DNA of 64,000 nucleotides from Candidatus Reidiella endopervernicosa (GTDB lineage: Bacteria > Pseudomonadota > Gammaproteobacteria > GCF-013343005), in assembly GCF_013343005.1 (NCBI RefSeq), contig NZ_CP054491.1, positions 744,001 through 808,000 of the forward strand, given 5' to 3'. Of this stretch, positions 18,149-28,162 are shown in pieces. The first letter of the stretch is position 1. Every line of letters begins with the position of its first letter. The position numbers and the translations under genes were made by a program. The notes beneath the pieces were generated by a model. The model had not been told where the DNA came from and made no database searches. It was given only the letters and a program-made list of their open reading frames with translations.

Positions 18149-19224
18149 GTGAGATCGAAGCACAATTTGATATGCAGCTCGGTGAATTCACTCTGAATGT
18201 TGAGCTGACACTACCGGGGCAGGGCGTCATTGCGCTATTCGGTGACTCCGGTTCAGGCAAGACAACACTGCTGCGTGCCATTGCAGGCCTGGAGCAGGCG
18301 TCGGGCAGCCTCAGCGTCAATGGTGAGGTGTGGCAGAGTGAGGCCCACTTCATGCCGGTACACCAGCGCCCGATCGGTTACGTCTTTCAGGAGGCGAGTC
18401 TCTTCTCACATCTCAATGTCAGGCAGAACCTCGCCTTCGGTCTAAAGCGCATCCCCAGGGCTGCACGTCAGATCGAGATGAGCCAGGTGGTCGAGTGGCT
18501 CGGTATTGAGCATCTGCTTAAACGTATGCCGCAGCACCTCTCTGGTGGTGAGCGTCAACGTGTTGCCATAGGACGTGCCCTACTTACCAGTCCACGACTG
18601 CTGATGATGGACGAACCGCTCTCGGCACTCGATGAGCGCAGCAAGCACGACATCCTCCCCTATCTGGAGCGGTTGCATGACGAGCTGGCGATCCCGGTGC
18701 TCTACGTCAGCCACTCGGTCAAAGAGGTTTCGCGCCTTGCCGACCACATGGTCTGGCTGGAGCAGGGGCGGGTGAAGGCGAGCGGTTCGCTGCAGCAGAT
18801 GATGAGCAACCTGGAGCTGGCCATCTCCCACGAGGATGAGGCCTCAGCGGTGCTCGAGACCGAGGTGGTTGGCCATGACGAGGAGTACCAGCTCACCATC
18901 CTTGAGAGCCGCTTCGGCAAGCTGCAGGTGCGTCGCTGCGACAAGGCAGTCGGTGAGAAGGTGCGAGTCAACATACCCGCCAAGGATGTCAGCCTTAGCC
19001 TCGATCATGAGGAGCGCAGCAGCATCCTTAACATCTGGGAGGCCGTTGTTATCGAGGTGGCCGATGCCGGCCACGGTCAGGTGATGGCAAAGCTCTGCTG
19101 CCCGGAGAATGTGGGCAATCAACCGCTGCTGGCACGCATTACCCGCAAGTCACGCGACAAGCTCGACGTGAAGCTCGGTACACAGCTCTATGCACGGATC
19201 AAGAGTGTTGGTCTACTCGACTGA
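18145..19224 (+). CDS. modC: Molybdate ABC transporter ATP-binding protein ModC
   Basis: This 359-residue ATPase has Walker [10 protein letters not shown] near residue 33, [16 protein letters not shown], Walker [13 protein letters not shown] and H-loop YVSHSV. After about residue 290 a Mop/TOBE-type molybdate-binding domain is present ([20 protein letters not shown]). The usual ModC length is about 350, so the gene is complete. It overlaps modB by 4 bases and powers molybdate import. Confidence 0.93.
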   Translation: MSEIEAQFDMQLGEFTLNVELTLPGQGVIALFGDSGSGKTTLLRAIAGLEQASGSLSVNGEVWQSEAHFMPVHQRPIGYVFQEASLFSHLNVRQNLAFGLKRIPRAARQIEMSQVVEWLGIEHLLKRMPQHLSGGERQRVAIGRALLTSPRLLMMDEPLSALDERSKHDILPYLERLHDELAIPVLYVSHSVKEVSRLADHMVWLEQGRVKASGSLQQMMSNLELAISHEDEASAVLETEVVGHDEEYQLTILESRFGKLQVRRCDKAVGEKVRVNIPAKDVSLSLDHEERSSILNIWEAVVIEVADAGHGQVMAKLCCPENVGNQPLLARITRKSRDKLDVKLGTQLYARIKSVGLLD

Positions 19225-19242
19225 TGTGAGCAAAGAGACGCA

Positions 19243-19371
19243 GTGAGTGTTGGAACAGGGCAGGTACTCGCTGTACTGCGTGAGGCAGGTATCGACTACG
19301 AGCAGAACTATCACATTGGTACCCACCGTCCGCTGATCCAGATGAGTGGAAGGGTCTTTATACCGAGGTGA
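19243..19371 (+). CDS. Short open frame after modC, function unknown
   Basis: GTG 19243 opens a 42-residue frame (VLAVLREAGIDYEQNYHIG and MSGRVFIPR) that follows modC closely. It has plausible codon use but no recognisable motif and may be a remnant of a longer gene. It could equally be non-coding. Confidence 0.2.
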   Translation: MSVGTGQVLAVLREAGIDYEQNYHIGTHRPLIQMSGRVFIPR

Positions 19372-19377
19372 TTTCGG

Positions 19378-19467
19378 TAGCCCGGATGGAGCTTATGCGT
19401 AATCCGGGGTTTATAAGAACTTACCTGTTTTCTGTTTCCCGGATTACGTTTTATTCCATCCGGGCTA
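19378..19467. repeat. Imperfect palindrome, REP-like / candidate bidirectional terminator
   Basis: The arm TAGCCCGGATGG...GTAATCCGGG at 19378-19408 is matched in reverse by CCCGGATTAC...CCATCCGGGCTA at 19438-19467. The spacer is about 29 bases. The outer 12 bases and inner 10 bases pair perfectly and the middle does not. It lies between the convergent modC side and the minus-strand gene at 19472, where a terminator or REP-type sequence is expected. Confidence 0.7.
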
Positions 19468-19471
19468 CGCT

Positions 19472-19956
19472 CTAGTTGCCGTTGATTTTCAGCATGGTCA
19501 TCAACTTCTGATCACACTCTGCGCTACGGACTATGCTGCCACCCTTCTGCTCTAGCACAGCGCGAATCTGTCCGAAGATATTCTTGCCCAGCTCCGAGGC
19601 GAAGTGGTCCATCTGGTAACCGGCACCAATGTTGCTCGGGAGCTTGTGGTAGAACATCGCTGGTTTATGGTCGGCCTTGCCGTCGTGCAGCATCGCTTTA
19701 GTGAGGTAGTCGACCGACTCAGTACACGCCTCGGCGGTAATGGATGTCTCTACTGGCTTGCCGCTCTCGGTCTCGGTGTAAGGAGTCGTGCAGCTGACGA
19801 GGTAACCAGCAGGTGCGCAGAGTGCGGCAGTGATGCGCTTCTCACTTTTGATCTTAGCCGACCACTGATCCTTGGTCTCATAACCGGCGGCGCTGGTGAG
19901 GCCGGAGAAGGTGAGTGCTGCGATCAGGGCAGGGTGGTCGAGACGGTCTTCTTCAT
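19472..19956 (-). pseudogene. Secreted conserved protein of unknown function, one frameshift
   Basis: ATG 19956 starts MKKTVSTT; after one frame change in the signal peptide the sequence reads LIAALTFSGLTSAAGYETKD. It continues TAALCAPAGYLVSCTTPYTE, CTESVDYLTKAML and ends MTMLKINGN at 19472. Four cysteines and a cleavable signal peptide suggest a small disulfide-bonded periplasmic protein. I recognise no family. A single indel at about 19930 separates start and body. Confidence 0.55.
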
Positions 19957-20136
19957 GGAAATCCTCAGTGGTCGATATTGATTTTGGTTAGCGTCGATAG
20001 TTGCAGATATCGTCGACCAGGGCAAAGTCCTCTTCGTACTCAGGGCTTTCGTATGGATGTGCAAGAAACGGGTGGCCTGATGGTCTGGATTGGATGAGAC
20101 TAATCACAGATCAAACAAACTATCCGGGAGAGAGAC

Positions 20137-20989
20137 GTGTCGGGCCCACTGACAGATCAGCGACGTAACTATGCGGTGATTGAAAGTGCTATTGCTTATC
20201 TGCGAGCCCATGCACGGCAGCAGCCGACGCTTGCTGAAATTGCCACAGCAGTCGGTCTGAGAGTCACACCTGCAGCGTACCTTCAGTGAGTGGGCCGGTA
20301 TCTCACCGAAGCGCTTTCTCCAGTTTCTGACCAAGGAGCACGCCAGGCAGCAGTTGCGCCAGTCACAGGCAGTGTTACAGACAACTATAGAGGTTGGCCT
20401 ATCCAGTCCGGGCCGACTGCACGATCTGATGGTCACAACCGAGGCGATGACGCCAGGTGAGGTGGGCGCATTAGGTCAGGGTGTAACGGTGAATTATGGT
20501 GAGGCCAACACTCCCTTCGGCCGGGCAATGATCGGCTGGACGTCACGCGGCATCTGTAATCTCGCTTTCTGCGACGATGGTTGTGAAGCGTGGATTAAAG
20601 AGTTGGCCGCAGAGTGGTCGGCGGCGACACTCAGTAGTAACGATAGGGAGGCGGCCGATCTAGCCCAGCGGATTTTTGCCAAACCCTCACTCGATAAACC
20701 GCTACATCTCCTGTTACGTGGCACTAACTTTCAGATCAAGGTGTGGGAGGCGCTATTGAGCATCGGGTCATCCCAGCTCAGCTCCTACGGCGCCCTGGCC
20801 TCAGCGGTCGGTTCACCGCGTGCGCAGCGTGCCGTTGGCAGCGCGGTGGCGGCCAACCGGATCGGCTTCCTGATCCCCTGTCATCGCGTGATTCGTGAGA
20901 GCGGTGAGATTGGTCAATACCGCTGGGGCTCCGACCGCAAGGCAGCTATGGAGATGTGGGAGGCCGCGCAGTCAGCACTGGTGGAGTAG
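20137..20989 (+). pseudogene. Ada-like methylated-DNA-cysteine methyltransferase with AraC domain, one frameshift
   Basis: GTG 20137 starts an AraC-type HTH (RRNYAVIESAIAYLRAHARQ, PTLAEIATAVGL). After a one-base change near 20262 the second helix follows (HLQRTFSEWAGISPKRFLQF). The main domain has an O6-alkylguanine transferase active site IPCHRVI near the C-terminus, with FQIKVWEALLSI and SYGALASAVG before it. The protein moves an alkyl group from O6-methylguanine to its cysteine and may regulate transcription. The transferase part from 20354 is intact and could still be made from an internal start. Confidence 0.82.
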
Positions 20990-21065
20990 TGAGGGCAAGA
21001 GACGCAGATCGGCTGGCTGGCTAGCTATGTAGATAACAATCACCTCTTTGCAGAGTGCGGCTTGT

Positions 21066-21989
21066 TCAATCATCCAGGTCGAGTGGCTGGGTTACGCCGG
21101 GAATCTCCGCCTCCTGTATAAATTCGAGAAACGCCTGTGCGGCACGTGAAAGGCGTTTGCCCCTGCGGTGTACGGCGTGCCAGCGTCGGCTGATGGGAAA
21201 ACCCTCCACATCGAGTACCACCAGTCGGCCTGTCTCCAGCTCCAGCTTGAGGCTGAAGGTGGAGAGGGCGCCGATACCGATGCCTGACATGACCGCCTGT
21301 TTAATTGCCTCACCGCTACCGAGCTCCATGTAGGGCTCAATGGAGACTCCCTTCTCTTTGAGCATCCGCTCGTAGGTCAAGCGAATGCCCGATCCCGCTT
21401 CACGGGCAATGACGCGCTCTTTGCTTAGTTGTTCCAGGGTGATGTTCTTCTTTTTAGCCAGCGGATGTTCAGGGTGGGCGAAGACCACCAGATGGTCGTC
21501 GAGGAAGGGGTGTGTCTCGATATCATCGCGCTGCGGCAGAGTGACCATGATGTAGAGGTCATCCTCGTTTGCATCGAGTCGCTCAATGATACGTTCGCGG
21601 TTACTCGCCTTGAGCTGTGGCACGACGTTGGGATGCTGGCGCAGAAAGGCACCGAGGTAGTTGGGCAGGAAGTACTTGGCGGTGGTCACGGCGGCGAGAT
21701 TGAGCGGACCGGCAACCTCGCCGTGAATCGAGGCGAGCTCCTCTTCGAACACCGCCAGCCTCTCAAATAGATCGTGACAGGTGGCAAACAGCGCCTTCCC
21801 CTCAGCGGTCAGATAGATCTGGTTACCGACCTTTTCAAACAGCGAAACCCCCAGAATCTCCTCCAATCGCTTCACCTGAATCGACACACCGGGCTGGGTG
21901 AGGTGGATCACCTCGGCCGCCTTGGTAAAGCTGCGATGCTCTGCAACTGCTTGAAAAACACGCAGTTGCTGCAGGGTTGCTCTGATCAT
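21066..21989 (-). CDS. cbbR: LysR-type regulator of the RuBisCO operon
   Basis: The 307-residue protein has an N-terminal HTH (LRVFQAVAEHRSFTKAAEVI, LTQPGVSIQVKRLEE) and the two-lobed effector domain of LysR regulators (AAVTTAKYFLPNYLGAFL, LDDHLVVFAHPEHPLA, GSGIRLTYERML). It lies directly upstream of cbbL on the other strand, the standard arrangement of CbbR. CbbR activates cbb transcription in response to metabolites such as NADPH or RuBP. A perfect palindrome at 22012-22027 lies in the shared intergenic region. Confidence 0.92.
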   Translation of the reverse strand: MIRATLQQLRVFQAVAEHRSFTKAAEVIHLTQPGVSIQVKRLEEILGVSLFEKVGNQIYLTAEGKALFATCHDLFERLAVFEEELASIHGEVAGPLNLAAVTTAKYFLPNYLGAFLRQHPNVVPQLKASNRERIIERLDANEDDLYIMVTLPQRDDIETHPFLDDHLVVFAHPEHPLAKKKNITLEQLSKERVIAREAGSGIRLTYERMLKEKGVSIEPYMELGSGEAIKQAVMSGIGIGALSTFSLKLELETGRLVVLDVEGFPISRRWHAVHRRGKRLSRAAQAFLEFIQEAEIPGVTQPLDLDD

Positions 21990-22011
21990 GGTTCCCTCAA
22001 CTCATGAGGTC

Positions 22012-22027
22012 ATTAACGATCGTTAAT
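22012..22027. promoter_or_regulatory. Palindrome in the cbbR-cbbL intergenic region, candidate CbbR operator
   Basis: ATTAACGATCGTTAAT is a perfect 16-bp palindrome, 22 bases upstream of the cbbR start and 127 bases before cbbL. LysR regulators bind T-N11-A-type dyads, and this is the only perfect dyad of that length in the spacer. A second TTAAT-containing AT-rich block follows at about 22040. Function as an operator is inferred. Confidence 0.5.
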
Positions 22028-22153
22028 GGCGCTCATATTTACTATTAATTTCCATTATTTCGTGATTCAGCTAGATTTGCATCGTGTCTTAACCAAGCGC
22101 AGCGGTCAACGATAACCGCGCAATTTTTGTAGTTACAAGAGGAGCAACACGAC

Positions 22154-23575
22154 ATGGCTGAAAAGAGCTATAACGCGGGTGTAAAAGAGTACCGCGAAAC
22201 ATACTGGATGCCCGAGTACACCCCCAAGGATACCGATATTCTTGCGTGCTTTAAGGTTACCCCACAGCCGGGTGTACCGCGTGAAGAGGTTGCTGCCGCT
22301 GTAGCTGCTGAATCTTCAACCGGCACCTGGACCACCGTATGGACTGACCTGCTGACCGATCTCGATCACTACAAGGGTCGTGCCTACTCTATCGAAGACG
22401 TACCGGGTGATGACACCTGCTTCTACGCCTTCGTTGCCTACCCAATCGATCTGTTCGAAGAGGGTTCGGTTGTAAACGTAATGACCTCACTGGTCGGTAA
22501 CGTATTCGGCTTTAAGGCGCTGCGTGCTCTGCGTCTCGAAGATATCCGCTTCCCTGTTGCCTATGTAATGACCTGTAATGGACCACCTCAGGGTATCCAG
22601 GTCGAGCGCGATCTGCTCAACAAGTACGGTCGTCCAATGCTCGGTTGCACCATCAAGCCTAAGCTCGGTCTCTCGGCCAAGAACTACGGTCGTGCCTGCT
22701 ACGAGGGTCTGCGTGGTGGTCTCGACTTCACCAAGGATGACGAGAACGTTAACTCACAGCCCTTCATGCGCTGGCGTCACCGTTTCGACTTCGTTATGGA
22801 AGCGATCCAGAAGGCAGAGGCCGAGACCGGCGAGCGTAAGGGTCACTACCTGAACGTTACCGCGCCTACCTCTGATGAGATGATGAAGCGCGCCGAGTAC
22901 GCCAAGGAGATCGGTGCTCCGATCATCATGCACGACTACATCACCGGCGGTTGGGCAGCCAACACCCAGCTGGCACAGTGGTGTCAGGACAACGGCATGC
23001 TGCTGCACATTCACCGTGCGATGCACGCGGTACTCGACCGTAACCCCCACCACGGTATCCACTTCCGTGTACTGACCAAGATCCTGCGTCTCTCCGGTGG
23101 TGATCACCTCCACTCAGGTACCGTTGTCGGTAAGCTCGAAGGCGACCGCGAGGCAACCCTCGGCTGGATCGACATCATGCGCGACTCCTACGTCAAGGAA
23201 GACCGTTCACGCGGTATCTTCTTCGATCAGGACTGGGGCTCAATGCCTGGCGTACTTCCTGTTGCCTCTGGTGGTATCCACGTGTGGCACATGCCCGCGC
23301 TGGTTAACATCTTCGGTGATGACTCTGTACTGCAGTTCGGTGGCGGTACGCTGGGTCACCCCTGGGGTAATGCTGCAGGTGCTGCTGCTAACCGTGTTGC
23401 GGTTGAGGCCTGTGTTGAGGCGCGTAACTCAGGTCGTGAGCTGGAGAAGGAGGGTAAGGAGATCCTTACCGCCGCAGCAGCACACAGCCCAGAGCTGAAG
23501 ATGGCGATGGAGACCTGGAAGGAGATCAAGTTCGAGTTCGATACCGTCGACAAACTGGACGTTTCTCACAAGTAA
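22154..23575 (+). CDS. cbbL: RuBisCO form I large subunit
   Basis: The 473-residue protein has all main active-site segments: [16 protein letters not shown] with the carbamylated lysine near residue 195, [32 protein letters not shown] on loop 6, and [16 protein letters not shown]. Together with CbbS it carboxylates ribulose-1,5-bisphosphate in the Calvin cycle. Linkage to cbbQ and cbbO, and absence of carboxysome genes, point to form IAq. AAGAGGAGC lies 8 to 16 bases before ATG. The codon use is strongly biased, as expected for high expression. Confidence 0.98.
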   Translation: MAEKSYNAGVKEYRETYWMPEYTPKDTDILACFKVTPQPGVPREEVAAAVAAESSTGTWTTVWTDLLTDLDHYKGRAYSIEDVPGDDTCFYAFVAYPIDLFEEGSVVNVMTSLVGNVFGFKALRALRLEDIRFPVAYVMTCNGPPQGIQVERDLLNKYGRPMLGCTIKPKLGLSAKNYGRACYEGLRGGLDFTKDDENVNSQPFMRWRHRFDFVMEAIQKAEAETGERKGHYLNVTAPTSDEMMKRAEYAKEIGAPIIMHDYITGGWAANTQLAQWCQDNGMLLHIHRAMHAVLDRNPHHGIHFRVLTKILRLSGGDHLHSGTVVGKLEGDREATLGWIDIMRDSYVKEDRSRGIFFDQDWGSMPGVLPVASGGIHVWHMPALVNIFGDDSVLQFGGGTLGHPWGNAAGAAANRVAVEACVEARNSGRELEKEGKEILTAAAAHSPELKMAMETWKEIKFEFDTVDKLDVSHK

Positions 23576-23589
23576 GAGGGATAGCCCTC
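23576..23589 (+). promoter_or_regulatory. Short hairpin directly after the cbbL stop
   Basis: GAGGG-ATAG-CCCTC lies immediately after TAA in the 156-base cbbL-cbbS spacer. It could stabilise the cbbL 3' end. No T-run follows, so termination is unlikely. Confidence 0.4.
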
Positions 23590-23731
23590 GGGCCAAACGG
23601 TTTGCGGCAAGCGCCGCTCCTACGCAGATGGTTTGCAGGACCATGTAGGAAGTTCACCCCCGACTGAACCGTTTGCGAAGAGGGCAACACTTCTACAGAA
23701 CCGAATTTGAAATTAAATTGAGGAATTAATC

Positions 23732-24088
23732 ATGAGTGATATGCAAGATTACAATTCGAGCCTGGCCGATAACGCCAGCCGCAAGTTTGAGACCTTCTCA
23801 TACCTGCCGTCCATGGACGCGGATCAGACCCGCACACAGATCGAGTACATCGTGAGCAAGGGCTGGAACCCATCAATCGAGCACACCGAGCCGCAGAATG
23901 CGTCGGGTAGCTACTGGTACATGTGGAAGCTGCCTATGTTCGGTGAGACCGACGTAGATGCGATCCTGGCTGAGCTGGAGGCGTGCCACAAGGCGCACCC
24001 AGACAATCACGTTCGTCTGCTGGGCCTGGATAACTTTGCCCAGTGCGCAGGTGCCTCGATGGTTGTCTACCGCGGAGTCGCTGCATAA
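23732..24088 (+). CDS. cbbS: RuBisCO form I small subunit
   Basis: The 118-residue protein has the small-subunit features: [20 protein letters not shown] near the N-terminus, [25 protein letters not shown] and [16 protein letters not shown]. It caps the large-subunit octamer to form the L8S8 enzyme. The spacing from cbbL is 156 bases with GAGG about 10 bases before ATG. A strong terminator follows, so cbbLS may be made in excess over the downstream genes. Confidence 0.98.
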   Translation: MSDMQDYNSSLADNASRKFETFSYLPSMDADQTRTQIEYIVSKGWNPSIEHTEPQNASGSYWYMWKLPMFGETDVDAILAELEACHKAHPDNHVRLLGLDNFAQCAGASMVVYRGVAA

Positions 24089-24112
24089 GCAGCCCCTGGG
24101 GTAGCTAGAAGA

Positions 24113-24146
24113 AGCCCCTGCCCGACCTTCGGTCAGGGGCTTTTTT
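24113..24146 (+). terminator. Rho-independent terminator after cbbS
   Basis: AGCCCCTG pairs with CAGGGGCT, with an inner CCGA/TCGG pairing, followed by six T. It separates cbbLS from orf103a and cbbQO and would lower their expression relative to RuBisCO by partial readthrough, or mark a separate promoter. Confidence 0.92.
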
Positions 24147-24229
24147 ATTAGGTGTGTGCAGTCAGTGTTGCTAAGAGAGTAGGCTTAACGCATTACCCGT
24201 TATTCACACCTAATGAGAGGAACAGAATC

Positions 24230-24541
24230 ATGGCAAAACCAGACAAGTATGTAGGCATCAACAATGAGATTAATGGTGGCATGACCACCATCGGCAAGAT
24301 CATTCGTGATGCGTGGGTATTTGGTTTACTACCCGAGTCAGAGACCTGCGAGGGATGGAACATCGCTGGAATCGACTCACTGCTACAGAAGGTCAACGCC
24401 GAATGGGACAAGTATGGCTGCCTGGTCAGCCACCTGCCCGAGGAGCTGGCCGAACGCCATAGCCGTATCCATGACGAGGCGCTCGCCAAGGCGAAAGCCG
24501 CCGGTTGGAACGGTGAAGTAGAGACCGACGACGAAGAATAA
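24230..24541 (+). CDS. 103-residue protein of the cbb cluster, paralogue a
   Basis: ATG 24230 with GAGAGGAA upstream is chosen because the protein then aligns end to end with the paralogue at 27833 (MAKPDKYVGINNE, GGMTTIGKIIRDAWVFGL, SETCEGW, VNAEWDKYGCLVSHLPEE). A longer frame from 24152 runs back toward the terminator and is unlikely. The protein is soluble, acidic at its end and has no cofactor motif. I recognise it only as a conserved hypothetical of RuBisCO-CbbQO clusters. A role in RuBisCO assembly or activation is inferred from position. Confidence 0.8.
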   Translation: MAKPDKYVGINNEINGGMTTIGKIIRDAWVFGLLPESETCEGWNIAGIDSLLQKVNAEWDKYGCLVSHLPEELAERHSRIHDEALAKAKAAGWNGEVETDDEE

Positions 24542-24565
24542 GTTTATCGAGAGAGAAGAGCCGCT

Positions 24566-25381
24566 ATGACCGATATTACAGTTGATCCCGATCAGTACGT
24601 TATCAAGAAGGAACCCTACTACGAGGCGGTCGGCAGGGAGGTTGCGCTCTACGAGGCGGCCTACAACGCCCGCATGCCGATGATGCTCAAGGGGCCAACC
24701 GGCTGCGGTAAGTCGCGCTTTGTCGAGTACATGGCACACAAGCTCGGCAAGCCGTTGATCACCGTCGCCTGTAACGAGGATATGACCGCCTCCGATCTGG
24801 TTGGTCGTTTCCTGCTCGATAAGGATGGCACCAAGTGGCAGGACGGGCCGCTGGCCACCGCCGCTCGCATCGGTGCGATCTGCTACCTCGATGAGGTGGT
24901 CGAGGCGCGTCAGGATACAACCGTTGTTATCCACCCGCTGACCGACCACCGTCGCACCCTGCCGCTCGACAAAAAGGGTGAGCTGATTGAGGCGCACCCC
25001 GACTTCCAGCTGGTGATCTCCTACAACCCCGGTTACCAGAGCCTGATGAAGGATCTGAAACAGTCGACCAAGCAGCGTTTTGGTGGACTCGACTTCGACT
25101 ACCCGGAGGCGGAGATCGAGACCGCGATCGTCTCCAAGGAGTCGGGTGTCGATCCTGTGACCGCTGGCAAGCTGGTACAGATTGCCCATCGTGCTCGTAA
25201 CCTCAAGGGTCACGGTCTTGATGAAGGTATCTCGACCCGTCTGCTGGTCTACGCGGGTCAGCTGATCAGCAAGGGAATCGATGCCACCGAGGCGTGTTCG
25301 ATGACCATGGTCACCCCGCTGACTGACGATCCCGATATGCGCGACACGCTCGACGCAGCGGTACAGACCTTCTTCGGCTAA
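24566..25381 (+). CDS. cbbQ: CbbQ, MoxR-type AAA+ ATPase of the RuBisCO activase
   Basis: The 271-residue protein has Walker [11 protein letters not shown] near residue 42, Walker [13 protein letters not shown] near 108 and sensor region [11 protein letters not shown] near 150, as in CbbQ/NorQ. CbbQ hexamers with CbbO remove inhibitory sugar phosphates from RuBisCO active sites. It follows orf103a by 24 bases and lies 98 bases before cbbO. The length is typical. Confidence 0.96.
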   Translation: MTDITVDPDQYVIKKEPYYEAVGREVALYEAAYNARMPMMLKGPTGCGKSRFVEYMAHKLGKPLITVACNEDMTASDLVGRFLLDKDGTKWQDGPLATAARIGAICYLDEVVEARQDTTVVIHPLTDHRRTLPLDKKGELIEAHPDFQLVISYNPGYQSLMKDLKQSTKQRFGGLDFDYPEAEIETAIVSKESGVDPVTAGKLVQIAHRARNLKGHGLDEGISTRLLVYAGQLISKGIDATEACSMTMVTPLTDDPDMRDTLDAAVQTFFG

Positions 25382-25479
25382 GCGATAACGGCTGCCGGGG
25401 TACGGTATTCACATCGGCCGGTGCGTTATAGCGCATTGTCTCTCCGTGAATAGCGCGCCTCGGTAGCGAGGCTGCAACG

Positions 25480-27822
25480 ATGAGCATTAACCTCGAAGAT
25501 TACGAAGAGTTTCTGCAGGATGCCGCACCGGAGGTGCGCGACGTGCTTGATGGCACCTTCCAGGAGGCGGCTCGCATCATGTCGCCTGCCGGACTGCGGG
25601 ACTATATGGATGGCGCCAAGGGGCTCTGCAATCTGGGGCGCGGCAGTGATGTCGTTATCACCTACCTGCAGGAGATGCCGCAGGTTGCCAAGGAGTGTGG
25701 CGAGGATGTGATTCCCGATGTGATCACCGCGGCGATGAAACTCGCCTCGATGGTCTCCGGTGAGGTGGTTGGCCTGCTCTTTAGTAGCCTGCCCTCCGCC
25801 GCACGTAATCTCGGTGATGCCGAGCTGCTACGCGGCTACCTGACCCTGATCCACCAGCTCTCTGGTACCGCTGCACGCGGCCTGCGCCCGATGCTCAACC
25901 ATATGGATGAGCTGCTTTCGAAGCTGACCATCAGCGGCCTGCGCCGCTGGGCCAACTTTGGTGCCCAGGCCTACCGCCGCGATTTCAACAACCTGACCGC
26001 CTACTTCAATCTTGAATCGGCTGATAGCAAGGCGATGCTGCAGAAGGAGCGCCGCGGTGTACTCTTTATCAGGGTGCAGCGTAAGCTCAACTTCTACCTG
26101 CGCGCACTCTGGGGCCGTGATTTCTTCCTGCGTCCTACCGGCGCCGATTACACCGACTTCAAGCCCTACATCGAGAGCCGCATCTTCCATATGCCGGATG
26201 CGGTCGATGATCTCGGCGAGACCAGTGGACTGGAGCTCTACCGCGCTACCGCCGCACATATGGCGGCACATATGTCCTACACTACCAAGCCGATCTCGGC
26301 CGAGCAGCTCAGCCCGGCACAGATGTACTTTATCGGCATGCTCGAGGATGCTCGTATCGAGTACAAGGCGGTCAACGAATTCCCCGGTCTGAAGAAGCTG
26401 TGGGGAACGCTGCTCGCCCACGACTATGAGACGGCGGTTGAGCATCCGACCATGGAGCTTCTGGAGGATGTGGCGCAGATGCTGCTCGACAGCAACGCCT
26501 CTTGCGGTGATGAAGAGCTCAACGCCTTCGCCCAGCGCTTCCATGAGCAGGTTGTCGAGAAGCAGGACGACAACAGCTTCTCCTGGCACATGGGCATGGA
26601 GCTGTTCAACATCTTCTCCGCCCGCAAGGAGGTGCCGAGCCTACGCATCCTTGAACGCAACCGCATCTCCTACCGCGACGACAACCGCTTTATCTGGGAG
26701 TTCGAGGAGTTCGACTTCAACCTCGGTAAGGAGTACATCCCCGCCAGCCAGCGTCAGGTGCGCAAGCGGATGAGTGTCATCGAGATGGCCAACGAGGTCG
26801 ACTGTGAGCTGGCCGGTGACGATGCGCAGGAGATCTGGACCTGCGATACGGAGATGTACCCCTACGAGGATGATCTCAGCGAGAACCAGAAGAGCTTCAA
26901 TGACATGTGGGGCAAGGAGCCGGTCTCCGAGCCGTTCCACTACCAGGAGTGGGACTACCAGATCCAGCTGGCGCGGCCCGACTGGTCAACAGTCTATGAG
27001 CGCCGCCAGCCGAAGGGTGATGTCGATGACATCGAACAGATCCTTACCGACTACAAGCCAATTGCCCATCGCATTAAACAGATTATCGATCTGCTCACCC
27101 CCGAGGGTGTGCAGCGGGTGCGCAATATGGAGGATGGTGACGAGATCGATCTCAATGCCGCTATCGATGCGATGGTTTCGATCCGCATGGGCGAGCAGCC
27201 CAATCCACGCATCACCATGCGCAACGTACTGAAGAATCGCGACCTCTCGGTGGTGGTGCTGCTCGACCTCTCCGAGTCGACCAACGAGAAGATGGCTGGA
27301 TCGGACAAGACCGTACTGGAGCTGACTCGTGAGGCGGCGACACTGGTCGCCACCGCCATTGAAGGTATCGGCGATCCCTTTGCACTGCACGGTTTCGCCT
27401 CCGATGGGCGTCACGATGTGCAGTACTACCGCTTCAAAGACTTCAATCAACACTTCGACAATGAGGCAAAATCACGCCTGGCAGGAATGAAGGGTGGTCT
27501 CTCGACCCGCATGGGTGCGGCACTGCGCCACGCCGGTCACCACCTGCTCAAACAGCCTGAGCGTCGCAAGCTGATCCTGTTGGTCACCGATGGTGAGCCG
27601 GCCGATATCGACGAGCGTGATCCGCAACATCTGCGCCACGACACCAAGAAGGCGGTCGAGGAGCTCTACAGTCACGGCGTGCTCAGCTACTGCCTGACAC
27701 TCGATCCCAACGCCGACAGCTACGTTAAGCGCATCTTCGGCGAGAGCAACTACACCATTATCGACAATGTCGATCGTCTACCGGAGAAGCTGCCGACCCT
27801 GTTCGCCAGCCTGACCAGTTAG
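25480..27822 (+). CDS. cbbO: CbbO, von Willebrand factor A-domain subunit of the RuBisCO activase
   Basis: The 780-residue protein has a long helical N-terminal part and a C-terminal VWA domain with MIDAS residues in VVLLDLSESTNEKM near residue 595, then LVTDGEPADIDERD near 705. CbbO bridges CbbQ and RuBisCO through the metal-dependent VWA site. The next gene starts 10 bases after its stop, so co-translation is likely. It has the typical CbbO length and no damage. Confidence 0.96.
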   Translation: MSINLEDYEEFLQDAAPEVRDVLDGTFQEAARIMSPAGLRDYMDGAKGLCNLGRGSDVVITYLQEMPQVAKECGEDVIPDVITAAMKLASMVSGEVVGLLFSSLPSAARNLGDAELLRGYLTLIHQLSGTAARGLRPMLNHMDELLSKLTISGLRRWANFGAQAYRRDFNNLTAYFNLESADSKAMLQKERRGVLFIRVQRKLNFYLRALWGRDFFLRPTGADYTDFKPYIESRIFHMPDAVDDLGETSGLELYRATAAHMAAHMSYTTKPISAEQLSPAQMYFIGMLEDARIEYKAVNEFPGLKKLWGTLLAHDYETAVEHPTMELLEDVAQMLLDSNASCGDEELNAFAQRFHEQVVEKQDDNSFSWHMGMELFNIFSARKEVPSLRILERNRISYRDDNRFIWEFEEFDFNLGKEYIPASQRQVRKRMSVIEMANEVDCELAGDDAQEIWTCDTEMYPYEDDLSENQKSFNDMWGKEPVSEPFHYQEWDYQIQLARPDWSTVYERRQPKGDVDDIEQILTDYKPIAHRIKQIIDLLTPEGVQRVRNMEDGDEIDLNAAIDAMVSIRMGEQPNPRITMRNVLKNRDLSVVVLLDLSESTNEKMAGSDKTVLELTREAATLVATAIEGIGDPFALHGFASDGRHDVQYYRFKDFNQHFDNEAKSRLAGMKGGLSTRMGAALRHAGHHLLKQPERRKLILLVTDGEPADIDERDPQHLRHDTKKAVEELYSHGVLSYCLTLDPNADSYVKRIFGESNYTIIDNVDRLPEKLPTLFASLTS

Positions 27823-27832
27823 GAGGTTGAGT

Positions 27833-28144
27833 ATGAAGAGTGCAGAGAAGTATGTAGGCATTCACAACGACCGCAACGGCGGTATGACCGAGATGGGCAA
27901 GATCATCCGTAACGCCTGGATCTTCGGCATGATCCCCGAGCGCGAGAGCTGCGAGGGGTGGCCCGCCACCGGCATCAAGAAGCTGTGGCGTCGCGTCGAT
28001 GCCGAGTGGGAACAGTACGACTATATGGTCGGCAATCTGCCCGATGATCTGCGTCAGCGTTTCAGTCGTATCCACAGCGAGGCGGTCGAGCGCGCCAGAG
28101 AGAGTGGCTGGGAAGAGGGGTCCGAACTCGCCCGCGTGGCGTAG
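27833..28144 (+). CDS. 103-residue protein of the cbb cluster, paralogue b
   Basis: ATG 27833 is preceded by AGGAGG at 27822-27827. The sequence repeats the plan of the protein at 24230: KYVGIHNDRNGGMTEMGKII, RNAWIFGMIPERESCEGW, AEWEQYDYMVGNLPDD and a helical basic end. The two copies flank cbbQ and cbbO and have clearly diverged while keeping the same length, so both are probably selected. The function is unknown. Confidence 0.82.
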   Translation: MKSAEKYVGIHNDRNGGMTEMGKIIRNAWIFGMIPERESCEGWPATGIKKLWRRVDAEWEQYDYMVGNLPDDLRQRFSRIHSEAVERARESGWEEGSELARVA

Positions 28145-28162
28145 TCGACGAGTGGCGGCCTG

